NCBI GenBank assembly: GCA_024401355.1
Contig: JAKSLF010000001.1
Coordinates: 124,001 to 188,000 of the forward strand
Direction of reading: 5' to 3'
Length of the DNA: 64,000 bases
From: Bacteroidales bacterium
Lineage (GTDB): Bacteria > Bacteroidota > Bacteroidia > Bacteroidales > Marinilabiliaceae
This document shows positions 27,911 through 35,382 of this stretch, in pieces. The notes below the pieces were generated by a model. It had not been told where the DNA came from and did no database searches. It saw nothing but the letters and a program-made list of their open reading frames with translations. The translations under genes and the position numbers were made by a program. Position 1 is the first letter of the stretch; each line of letters opens with the position of its first letter.

Positions 27911-27923
27911 CAGTTCGCAAGTG
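27911..27923 (+). repeat. Third copy of intergenic motif CAGTTCGCAAGTG
   Basis: Identical 13 bases occur at 20966-20978 and 21341-21353. The surrounding sequence also matches: TAGAACAYTTT, then CACACAT, then the motif, in the same order after the stop codons at 21323 and 27892. Each copy lies 35-50 bp before a start codon. Confidence 0.75.
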
Positions 27924-27955
27924 TGCTGTAATTTCGTGAACGAAAATATAATAAT

Positions 27956-28453
27956 ATGAAACCACTATACATAAGCGACAAAGACTATATCCTTTACACA
28001 GACGGAGCATCAAAGGGCAATCCTGGGCCAAGCGCTTGGGCGTGGTTTGACCCTCAGGTGCCAGATCAGTGGATGGGTTATACTCCTAAAGCAACCAACA
28101 GCGAAATGGAGTTAAAAGCTATCTATCACGCTATAAAGTATTTTATTAGCGAGCGTTTGTCTGTTGTTTCACGAATGTTTGACAGACTAACAATAATTAC
28201 TGACTCTAAGTATTGTCATGACATATATACCAAGTGGGTGGACAAATGGATTGCCCAAGGGATTTTATCTGAGAAGAAGCATTCCAGTTTGATCATGGAC
28301 ACTCAACTAGCAATCCAAGAAATCCGAAGTAATGGTCTCAGAGTGAGAATAGCTCATGTACGAGGTCATTCAGGTGAACAAGGAAATGAATTTGCTGACA
28401 AACTGTGTAATAGAGCTATCTCAATGAAATTCACCGAGACTAGAATTTACTGA
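27956..28453 (+). CDS. Ribonuclease H (type 1)
   Basis: RNase H fold, 165 residues. YTDGASKGNPGPSAWAW carries the first catalytic Asp. NSEMELKAIYHAIKYF carries the Glu, TIITDSKYCHDIYTKWVDKW the second Asp, and VRGHSGEQGNEFADKLCNRA the His loop and last acidic residue. It degrades RNA in RNA-DNA hybrids. It sits in the accessory region away from replication genes, so it is probably an extra, mobile copy. The upstream region carries the shared cassette motif. Confidence 0.9.
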   Translation: MKPLYISDKDYILYTDGASKGNPGPSAWAWFDPQVPDQWMGYTPKATNSEMELKAIYHAIKYFISERLSVVSRMFDRLTIITDSKYCHDIYTKWVDKWIAQGILSEKKHSSLIMDTQLAIQEIRSNGLRVRIAHVRGHSGEQGNEFADKLCNRAISMKFTETRIY

Positions 28454-28567
28454 CCTTTATGCCAGTGTGTATCTTTTTTTGAAAAGGGGAAAATTCATTT
28501 GAATCAACTGTAACCTTCCCTGGGGGTATAATCATATATATTAACAAAACAAAAAGGAGAAATAAAA

Positions 28568-28966
28568 ATGAAGAAAAATTATTTGGCTTTACTTGTTGGT
28601 GAGAAAAGTTTTGTGATGACAAGATCACTAAGAGCTGCAAATTGTCCAGTAGACAATTATATCTGGGTAGAAGATCCTTCTATGGCATCTGTTAAAGACT
28701 GGAGCGATGACATACAAATGTCTATCAAATCGGATGGACCCATAGATATGGTTTTTATCCTTGATTGCTCAGCTGGATGCGAAAACACGGATATGATTGT
28801 GCAGGCCTGTAATGAAAATGGATTAAAGTACCAATTGATTCAAACTAATGATGCTGAAGAAGCAGCGGTATGTATAGAAGAAGTTATATCCAATGATGTA
28901 GCTGCATTGGGAGATAATTACACAGGAAAAGACTCTATAAAGGTATCGATATTGCGCAATTACTAG
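28568..28966 (+). CDS. Unknown 132-residue protein
   Basis: Not recognised. Hydrophobic strands alternate with helices: YLALLVGEKSFVMTRSLRAA, IDMVFILDCSAGCENTDMIV and LKYQLIQTNDAEEAAVCIEE. This pattern suggests a small Rossmann- or receiver-like alpha/beta fold. It starts 114 bp after rnhA and is preceded by AAGGAGAAAT, an unusually good Shine-Dalgarno-like sequence for this genome. A broken tiny-HTH gene begins directly after its stop. Confidence 0.55.
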   Translation: MKKNYLALLVGEKSFVMTRSLRAANCPVDNYIWVEDPSMASVKDWSDDIQMSIKSDGPIDMVFILDCSAGCENTDMIVQACNENGLKYQLIQTNDAEEAAVCIEEVISNDVAALGDNYTGKDSIKVSILRNY

Positions 28967-28972
28967 CATTGT

Positions 28973-29116
28973 TATGTGTGCGAACAATTCCTCAGGTGTG
29001 GCGGCATAGTCACTTGGCTAGCATGTCAGCTCAATTTCGACCGTTCCAATGTCTACGACATTATCCGTCATCATATCGATTCTGTCTTTTTGTTCAGTCG
29101 TGTAAAAATGTTATAA
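28973..29116 (+). pseudogene. Remnant of tiny HTH gene family (copy A)
   Basis: The frame from 28976 reads EQFLRCGGIVTWLACQLNFD then RSNVYDIIRHHIDSV. It aligns with the intact gene at 40859 (EQFDKRGCTVAWLARQLNCD, RTNIYGIFQRETIDIKRL). It has no in-frame start matching the family and ends early, at a stop at 29114-29116. The 3' end overlaps the end of the convergent radical SAM gene. Confidence 0.65.
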
Positions 29117-30416
29117 TTCATTACTTGAATTTGTGTCCAATTTAAAACGTCTATAGCAATCTTTCATCATGTGATGTATGTTGTCCAAGATTTCTTTACG
29201 GAAGAATTCAGTACATATGTCTATTTGAGATGGGCACATCTTCAAGCGGATGCAACTAGGATAGAACGCACATGTGTCACATATAGCTAATTTCTCATGC
29301 TGCTCTTTGAATCGTTCTATCATTTTATAGTCAAGAGTCTTGTCGTTAACAGATCCTATCAAATTAATGTCTGAGAAATGTTCGCATTTACCTATCTTGC
29401 CATTAGGTGTTATCACAAAAGAGGAATCATTGTCAGCCATACATTGGGAATAACAAACAGCATCTCCGTAATGAGGCTTTTAAACCCAATGCTCTTAGTT
29501 TATGTTTCAACTTAAAATATGCATTTTGAGTGTCTTCTGTTATTTCTTCGTCAAAAAGAAGTCGATTATACACGGATAGATTGTTATTGCCTACAAATCT
29601 GTTCTTGATATAATCAGATAATTCTAGTAAATCATTTGTGTTGTCAAAACTCTGATTCAAACGAATGCTGACCGCAATATTATTCTCTAAAAGGCTGTCG
29701 ATGTTATGCATTACATTTTGAAACTCATCGCCATGTCCATTTTTAAATGCTTTTGTTCTTAGGTAGATCTCTTCAGTTCCATCGATTGTTACCTGGGCCT
29801 TTTTTAAATTCCAAACGTTTTTTGCCCTTTCAGTTGCTTCTTTTGTAAACAACAACCCGTTAGTTATTATATGAGATATGAATTTGATATTGTTTTTCTT
29901 TAGGTTGTTGCATATTACATCTATCACTTTTTGATTAATTAGTGGCTCTCCTCCAAACCATGATATTTTCACTTTGTTATTCATAGCATTGGAGATGATA
30001 TAGTTGCTAATATCATTAGCAGATTTCTCTGTCATGTATATAGCTTTGCGCCCTTTTTCATAACAATAGAAACAACGTGCATTACAATCCATTGTTGTCA
30101 TTATTATATAAGACTTTGTTGGATTGCTTTGTGATAATTCTCGTTTTTTATCTCGCAAAAACTCTACCCATGCAAATTCGTCAAATCCTTTAGAAGGAAG
30201 AAAGAACCAATTTTGTATTAATTGATCTGTAGAATCTTGGAAATCAATTTCGTTTTCAAAATATAGAATACAACCTGTGGCAGTATTGTACAATAAAAAA
30301 CCACCATCAACGGATAACTTTACAACAAACTTAGACAACCTATAATGCAGATTTTCTTTGGGCTGCCTAATAAGTTTCGTTTTCAGCCAGGAATCTTCTT
30401 CTTTTATACACTTCAT
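29111..30416 (-). pseudogene. Radical SAM/SPASM peptide maturase interrupted by one frameshift
   Basis: Two minus-strand frames (29433-30416 and 29111-29440) together make one radical SAM protein of about 435 residues. The first carries TTMDCNARCFYCYEKGRKAI, a CxxxCxxC 4Fe-4S motif, and ISWFGGEPLI. The second carries the SPASM cysteines: VCYSQC, ITPNGKIGKCEHF, and CDTCAFYPSCIRLKMCP. The break is at four T (plus strand 29478-29481). Removing one base restores LGLKPHYGDAVCYSQC. It lies 101 bp downstream of a Cys-rich peptide gene on the same strand. It could be a recent pseudogene, a sequencing error in a short homopolymer, or programmed frameshifting. Confidence 0.85.
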
Positions 30417-30517
30417 ACGGAGAAATCATATTGTGTATCCAAATAGATATTGCTTAATCTCCAAAATGTCAACAACAAAAATCAAAAATTGTGATGATAA
30501 ATATTAATTGTGCCAAA

Positions 30518-30691
30518 CTAATTGTCATAACAATCAAATCCACAATCCTTACCGCAGTCGAATCCGCAAAATTCTTCAGCACAACCATCGCATCCACAAA
30601 TGTCAAAGCCAGTACATGCAGATGGTGTGTCATTTATTTCATTACAATCATTATTGTTTCTAAAACACCAAGAGTAATCAGTTGTTTCCAT
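30518..30691 (-). CDS. Cys-rich candidate RiPP precursor peptide
   Basis: A 57-residue peptide starting METTDYSWCFRNNNDCNEIN with ten Cys in total. The C-terminal half is ICGCDGCAEEF, then CGFD, CGKD, CGFD, CYDN: a four-residue Cys-Gly-X-Asp periodicity. It lies immediately upstream of the radical SAM/SPASM gene. Cys-rich cores next to SPASM enzymes are typical of thioether-forming (sactipeptide/ranthipeptide) systems. The leader would be about residues 1-28. No transporter or protease is nearby. The product is inferred from context and composition. Confidence 0.75.
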   Translation of the reverse strand: METTDYSWCFRNNNDCNEINDTPSACTGFDICGCDGCAEEFCGFDCGKDCGFDCYDN

Positions 30692-30725
30692 TTTTTGTCT
30701 TTTAAAGTTATTCTTTCCTTTACGT

Positions 30726-30734
30726 GCAAATATA
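30726..30734 (-). promoter_or_regulatory. Promoter of Cys-rich peptide gene
   Basis: On the minus strand TATATTTGC (30734 to 30726) fits the -7 consensus, 35 bp before the peptide ATG at 30691. A short A-rich leader follows. Confidence 0.6.
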
Positions 30735-30943
30735 ATTATATTCCTTTAATTTTCATCATAAAGATATATTTTTTGCTAGATAAACAAGATCTTTCATGCG
30801 TCTTTAACGCAAAGATAACATTTAATCGCCAATTTTTGCTTCTCCCCCAAGAACCCTTCTTTTAGAATGGCGTACGTTTACTGTCTAGATGATAGGCAAT
30901 TGACGCTATTCTAATTTCGTCGAGCTTACGTTAAATTACTTCA

Positions 30944-32290
30944 TTATACATATTCCCCCAACACCTTATCCAACTGCCCTACATAGTAATAAGGCAAATT
31001 TATCAGGCGAAACACTTTCCCGTTATTTGTTTTTACATCATCAACAGAAAAAGGTTGCGACCATACTCGTACTGCAATATCGTGAGGAGCAGAATCCATA
31101 TATATATGCAGCGATTTCAGCTTCGCATTATGCCCCGACTTCACCTCTATCGGTATCACTAGACCATTATATGAATACACAAAGTCTACTTCAGCCTCTG
31201 ATCCGGTCTTATCACTACGCCAGTAGCTGCGATGTGCCGACACCTCGTCGCTTATTGCAAGTAGTTCCTGACCTACAACATGCTCAGCAATGCGACCTCG
31301 CCACACATCATTTACGTCTTCCACAGAGAATACGTCGTGCTGTAGACCTGCCACATAGTTCACAAGTCCTGTGTCAAGCCATAGTAACTTGGGTCTTCTT
31401 CGCATGTTGGCCATGATGGGCACCTGTACGTTGGTAGTAGGGTAGACGAGCTCGAGAAGCATTGCCTTGGATATGATCTGGAAAGCCTCACTCATCTCGC
31501 GCGAACGATAGTTGGTTCCCGCAAAGCCTTCGAACGAGATAGTCTCTGCCGCACAATTCCATCCATTAGTCAGAATGCTTCTTATCACCTTTATCATCGT
31601 AGCACTGGCTGTGTATTTCTCCACATCGTCACTATACGAGAGCAGAAGCGATTCATAGACATCCTTGACACTCAGAATATCCCTGTTCTTCGAATACTCC
31701 ACTATCGCAGCTGGCATACCACCACATAGTATATATTCCCGAAAGCGGTTCATCAGCCGTTGGTGTAATATCTCTGGTACATCGATACTCTCGACTAAGG
31801 CTAAATCCATATCGTCACCCATTGCGCCCATAAATTCCGTAAATGAACACGGACGCAGCGCCATATACTGCACCCTGCCTACAGGAAACGATATCTTGCG
31901 CACGTCCATGAGTGTCTCCAGCAACGAGCCTGCGCCTATCACATGTATGTGGTTAGCTTCCTCATAGAAATATCGTAGCATCGCGACAGCCTTGTTCGAG
32001 TTCTGTATCTCATCAATGAATAAAAGAACGTTTTTTGTCGATATCGTCTTTCTCTTTAGCATAAAGATAGCGCGCAACAGTTCGTTTACGTCATTGTATG
32101 TCTCAAATAGTTTACGATCATCCCCCTTTTCAAGATTCAGATGCAGAAACACATCATACTCCTTAGCAAACTGAGTCACAAGAGTCGTCTTCCCCACCTG
32201 TCTTGCCCCTCTAAGTATGAGTGGTTTGCGACTTGCAGAGCGCTTCCATTCACTAAGTTTCTTTAATGCGTTTCTATAAAAGCAGTCCAT
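30944..32290 (-). CDS. AAA ATPase with DUF4143 C-terminal domain
   Basis: A 448-residue protein. Walker A is RGARQVGKTTLVTQFAKEYD and Walker B VLLFIDEIQNSNKA. The C-terminal DUF4143 part contains GSEAEVDFVYSYNGLVIPIE followed by VKSG, a PD-(D/E)xK-like E-D-EVK arrangement. These ATPases are abundant and often multicopy in Bacteroidetes and archaea; the cellular role is unknown. The gene stands alone on the minus strand and has a two-site repeat in its promoter region. Confidence 0.88.
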   Translation of the reverse strand: MDCFYRNALKKLSEWKRSASRKPLILRGARQVGKTTLVTQFAKEYDVFLHLNLEKGDDRKLFETYNDVNELLRAIFMLKRKTISTKNVLLFIDEIQNSNKAVAMLRYFYEEANHIHVIGAGSLLETLMDVRKISFPVGRVQYMALRPCSFTEFMGAMGDDMDLALVESIDVPEILHQRLMNRFREYILCGGMPAAIVEYSKNRDILSVKDVYESLLLSYSDDVEKYTASATMIKVIRSILTNGWNCAAETISFEGFAGTNYRSREMSEAFQIISKAMLLELVYPTTNVQVPIMANMRRRPKLLWLDTGLVNYVAGLQHDVFSVEDVNDVWRGRIAEHVVGQELLAISDEVSAHRSYWRSDKTGSEAEVDFVYSYNGLVIPIEVKSGHNAKLKSLHIYMDSAPHDIAVRVWSQPFSVDDVKTNNGKVFRLINLPYYYVGQLDKVLGEYV

Positions 32291-32323
32291 GATTACTGAT
32301 TTTTAGTTCTTTGTGTCTGCAAA

Positions 32324-32376
32324 TGTAATAAAAGTACGGTATAAAATCTAGTTCATTGTAATAAAAGTACGGTATA
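32324..32376 (-). promoter_or_regulatory. Promoter with two 20-bp direct repeats
   Basis: TGTAATAAAAGTACGGTATA occurs at 32324-32343 and again at 32357-32376, 33 bp apart (about three helical turns). Read on the minus strand, the ATPase-proximal copy runs into TTACATTTGC, which contains a -7 element (TACATTTG). This looks like a tandem operator for the ATPase gene. Confidence 0.7.
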
Positions 32377-32400
32377 TTCTGGTTTTCCCCCCAAAATTCA

Positions 32401-32681
32401 ACTTTGACCACTTTGACCGTGACCATTCCAATTTTTCTGCATCATACTCCAATTCCCCTCCTCCTCACTTAGTTAAAATGCCCAATCTGTATGTTAAATT
32501 CAGCACACCCGCATTAACAACATTTAAGTATATTTCACCATTTGCCCCTCCCCCGACTTCAGACACTTTTCTCGGAGGGATAACGGTACCTTACCGTACC
32601 CTTACCATACCTTTTTGACACCATCTCAAATGATATCTCTTTAACTCACGTTAACAATGGTCATGGTCAAAATGTCAAAGT
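32401..32681. repeat. 281-bp non-coding element with 24-25-bp imperfect inverted ends
   Basis: The left end 32401-32425 (ACTTTGACCACTTTGACCG and on) is matched by the reverse complement of 32658-32681 with few mismatches. The left arm itself contains a repeated CTTTGACC. The interior has no gene and contains an 11-bp tandem repeat at 32589-32610. The element lies between the ATPase promoter and the promoter of the gene at 32780, inside the gene-free stretch 32291-32779. Confidence 0.6.
32589..32610. repeat. 11-bp tandem repeat (CCTTACCRTAC x2)
   Basis: CCTTACCGTAC is followed directly by CCTTACCATAC. Flanking bases (GGTA before, CTTTTT after) look like decayed units. Related 11-bp-period repeats occur at 51379 and 61186. 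Confidence 0.7.
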
Positions 32682-32729
32682 CGATTTCCGCCTTTTTTTC
32701 TACAACTTTTAACTTTCAAAAATATCCAC

Positions 32730-32737
32730 TACCTTTG
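32730..32737 (+). promoter_or_regulatory. -7 promoter element that fixes start of gene at 32780
   Basis: TACCTTTG matches the -7 consensus. Transcription from here begins near 32745, so the in-frame ATG at 32657 cannot be used on this transcript and ATG 32780 is chosen. Confidence 0.65.
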
Positions 32738-32779
32738 CAGACACAGAAAATTAACAATTCAATTAATACAATCATCCCA

Positions 32780-33775
32780 ATGATTCTAGACAAAGATTTT
32801 TCCAAGGAGGAAATTACCATTCTCATCGAAAGCATCAAGCGCGAAATCGATTTAGAATATCTTACCGACGACTATCATGGTCAGGTCTTCGACTATATTG
32901 ACAACGACGACAACGATCTCTTCAACGCCATCGAAGCCTGGCGCATCAAACACAATCTCGCCCGCGAGTTCGAAAAGGCTACCGACTTCCTCTTCCTCCT
33001 CGCCTACGACGACTCTTTCTCTGTAGCCGACATCCCGTCCGACTTCACTCTCCCTATGTGCTACATGCTCTCCGCACATGACGAACGTTTCCTGGTCAAT
33101 GACAATGTCCGGGCCGAAATCCGTGAGCGCATCAAATCTTCCGAATCCATCCGATTCTCTATCGACTATTTCGACTCTCTCTGCGACGAACTCCACAACA
33201 TTGTCCTCCGATTCCCTAAGGAATACAGCGACGTCTTCATCCGCAATGCCTTCCTCAACAAGGAGGTCCGTCTCCGCGATATCCTCGACTATGCTTCCAC
33301 CATTACCGACGAGAATGACCGCAAGGTCATCAAACTCCTCCTCCTCAACCTCTTCGACACACACGAATATTCTTCCACACCTGTCGGCATCAAGTCCTGG
33401 ATCAACAATCTCCACAATCCCGAACCACTTCCCGAACCCTGGAACGACAACGTCTCTTCACCCGACAATTCCACTCCCGATTTCCCCATCGTCCTCTCTT
33501 CTGCCAAGGCCAAGAAGGTTTGGCGACTCCTTCAGGAAAAAGGTTTTGTCGATAAGGACTGCCGTCCCAACAAGGAACTCTCCAACACTCAGGTCGCCTA
33601 TATCGCCCACTGGATGGCCGAGCAACTCAATTTCTCCGGTTCCGTCTGGGCCACTTTCTCACGTTTCTGGAAAAAGAACAAAGATACTATGCGTACCGAC
33701 TACAATAAGGCGATGAACCAGAGCTCAACGACCGCTCTTATCGACGAACTAAACGCTTTGTCCTCAATGATTTAG
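32780..33775 (+). CDS. Unknown protein paired with DUF3987 gene
   Basis: A 331-residue protein, acidic and helical, starting MILDKDFSKEEITILIES. The C-terminal 100 residues (KKVWRLLQEKGFVDKDCRPN, WMAEQLNFSGSVWATFSRFW) resemble a module I associate with the C termini of several Bacteroidetes mobile-element proteins. The coding strand is strikingly C-rich (TTC, CTC and TCC codons), unlike core genes. It is followed by its own promoter and a DUF3987 gene. Function unknown. Confidence 0.7.
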   Translation: MILDKDFSKEEITILIESIKREIDLEYLTDDYHGQVFDYIDNDDNDLFNAIEAWRIKHNLAREFEKATDFLFLLAYDDSFSVADIPSDFTLPMCYMLSAHDERFLVNDNVRAEIRERIKSSESIRFSIDYFDSLCDELHNIVLRFPKEYSDVFIRNAFLNKEVRLRDILDYASTITDENDRKVIKLLLLNLFDTHEYSSTPVGIKSWINNLHNPEPLPEPWNDNVSSPDNSTPDFPIVLSSAKAKKVWRLLQEKGFVDKDCRPNKELSNTQVAYIAHWMAEQLNFSGSVWATFSRFWKKNKDTMRTDYNKAMNQSSTTALIDELNALSSMI

Positions 33776-33834
33776 TATAACACGTAGTTCCACGCGTAGC
33801 CCCTACGAGGGCGGTCCACACCATTTTTATGTCG

Positions 33835-33842
33835 TAACTTTG
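33835..33842 (+). promoter_or_regulatory. -7 promoter element for DUF3987 gene
   Basis: TAACTTTG lies 66 bp before ATG 33909. Upstream in-frame starts (33840 and 33888) fall in or very near the promoter, so 33909 is favoured. Confidence 0.6.
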
Positions 33843-33908
33843 CATCATCAAAATCCGACGAACAGTCACTACCTTTTGTGTCTGAGGATGCGGATCTTTA
33901 TCAATCTT

Positions 33909-35276
33909 ATGACATATAATAAAACTAACATCAAACCTACTGGTTCCAACTTCGGAAAGATCAGTTTCCCTCTCGGCATTCGCGATTCTATCGCTTCTGT
34001 CGAACCCGACATGGTTATGCCACTCATCGCTTCCATCTGTCCAGCCATCGGAGCTCTCGCCACCAATGTCAAGGTCTCTGTCCACGGACAGATGAACTCT
34101 CTCAACCTCATCTCCTATATCGTTGGCAACGCCGCAAGTGGCAAGGGCAGCCTCGATCCTGTCATCGAAGCATGGATGAACGAGGTCCGTGCCAACGATG
34201 ATGTCTACCACGCTCTCGAGGACGACTACCGACGTTTGGTCCGTAGTGGCAAGAAGGCATCCGACTTGCCAGCCGAACCCAAATGTCCCATCCGCTTCCT
34301 CACACTCAACACTACTGTCGCCAACCTCGCCGACCGTCTCGCCAATACCGCCGGTTCGCACGCTTTCTCTTTCACGCCCGAGGCCGATACCGTCGCCAAG
34401 CGCTGGAAATCTTCCGTATCCGATTTCTCCGTCATGATTCGTCAGGCTTACGATGCCAGCCGCTACGAACGTGAAGCACATTCCACCAACGCCGTGACGG
34501 TCCACATCCGTCAACTCCTCTGGAATGTCGTCATGTGCGGCACTCACGACGCTCTCTATCGTGTCATCAGCAATTTCACCGACGGACTTCTCACTCGTGT
34601 CGCCATTGCTCGTATGCCCGACAATACCTTCCAGCCTCTTGATGCCTCTCCACGTCTCCTCTCCGAGGATGCCATCACCAACATCGCTCGGGTCGCACAT
34701 CTTCTCCCTCTCATGAGTGGTGAACTCTATCTCGACAGACTCGAGGCACATGGCCGACGATGGCTCGAAAAGGTCCGTCTCGCTGCTCTCAAGAACGATG
34801 ACCACACTATGGCTTCACAGCGTATGCGTATCTGCGTCACCTCTCAGCGTATGGTCACAGCGGTCATGCTCTGTGCCGCTGCCGAAAAACTGCTCGCCAA
34901 CAATGATGTCTCCACAGCCGAAGCCGCTCTGCGCAACAACCCTCAGCTCCTTCAGCAGATGATGACCAGCCTGCAGTCTTCCTCCATGCTACGCATCTTC
35001 GACGTCATCGCCGACTCTTTGCTCGCTAATGTCCTCGACCTTTTCCGCGATAAAATCGAACGTTCTTCCCAGATCTCTTCGTCTTCCTCACGACTGTCAC
35101 GTGGCAGCAACGACACGATCTTCGACTCTCTGCCACACGAGTTCAATGTCATCAACGCTACTATCGCCAAAGGCGGCAACGCCTCTTCCAACAGCGTTCG
35201 CATGATGCTTCGCAACTGGACTCAGCAGGGACTCATCTCCCGCAAAGGTGACGACCTCTATGTCAAAACCGCATAG
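33909..35276 (+). CDS. DUF3987 family protein (mobile-element ATPase-like)
   Basis: A 455-residue protein. A P-loop-like SYIVGNAASGKGSLDPVIEA occurs near residue 75. RFLTLNTTVANLADRLANTA and HAFSFTPEADTVAKRWKSS match the DUF3987 pattern. The C-terminal 70 residues look like a winged helix (ASSNSVRMMLRNWTQQGLIS). DUF3987 proteins resemble primase/helicase components of integrated elements and are often paired with VirE-like genes in Bacteroidetes. It shares the C-rich codon bias of its neighbour. No integrase or relaxase is near. Confidence 0.75.
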   Translation: MTYNKTNIKPTGSNFGKISFPLGIRDSIASVEPDMVMPLIASICPAIGALATNVKVSVHGQMNSLNLISYIVGNAASGKGSLDPVIEAWMNEVRANDDVYHALEDDYRRLVRSGKKASDLPAEPKCPIRFLTLNTTVANLADRLANTAGSHAFSFTPEADTVAKRWKSSVSDFSVMIRQAYDASRYEREAHSTNAVTVHIRQLLWNVVMCGTHDALYRVISNFTDGLLTRVAIARMPDNTFQPLDASPRLLSEDAITNIARVAHLLPLMSGELYLDRLEAHGRRWLEKVRLAALKNDDHTMASQRMRICVTSQRMVTAVMLCAAAEKLLANNDVSTAEAALRNNPQLLQQMMTSLQSSSMLRIFDVIADSLLANVLDLFRDKIERSSQISSSSSRLSRGSNDTIFDSLPHEFNVINATIAKGGNASSNSVRMMLRNWTQQGLISRKGDDLYVKTA

Positions 35277-35301
35277 CCATTTTTTTTTGATTTATTATCC
35301 T

Positions 35302-35375
35302 TATCTTTGTAATTAGACAAACTGATTAAGCAACTGGGAGACCGTCTCTGCAAACAAGACGGTCCCCTTTATTTT
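35302..35375 (+). promoter_or_regulatory. Promoter with terminator-like hairpin in the leader
   Basis: The -7 element TATCTTTG (35302-35309) is followed by a hairpin: GACCGTCT (35340-35347) pairs with AGACGGTC (35357-35364), with an extra GGG/CCC below a bulge. CTTTATTTT follows. The hairpin lies before the gene start at 35383, so it could attenuate that gene, or it could terminate readthrough from the DUF3987 gene. Confidence 0.55.
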
Positions 35376-35382
35376 GATTATT

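Noticed and set aside
29433..30416. Complete radical SAM enzyme ending at 29433 without SPASM
   Set aside because: The C-terminal residues after the A4 run (ASLRRCCLLFPMYG) do not fit the family, and the next frame supplies the missing SPASM domain in register.
30491..30865. Plus-strand open frame of 124 codons
   Set aside because: It is antisense to the Cys-rich precursor gene and its promoter; no coding signal and no promoter on this strand.
32657..32779. Upstream start extending the 32780 gene by 41 residues
   Set aside because: The extension would span the promoter TACCTTTG (32730-32737) and the right arm of the inverted-repeat element.
32852..33415. Minus-strand open frame of 187 codons opposite the gene at 32780
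   Set aside because: Almost only Val, Glu, Asp and Gly, a shadow of pyrimidine-rich codons on the real strand.
33738..34805. Minus-strand open frame of 355 codons opposite the DUF3987 gene
   Set aside because: Artefact of the C-rich coding strand, whose complement rarely contains stops; composition is Val/Gly/Asp/Glu-biased with no motif.
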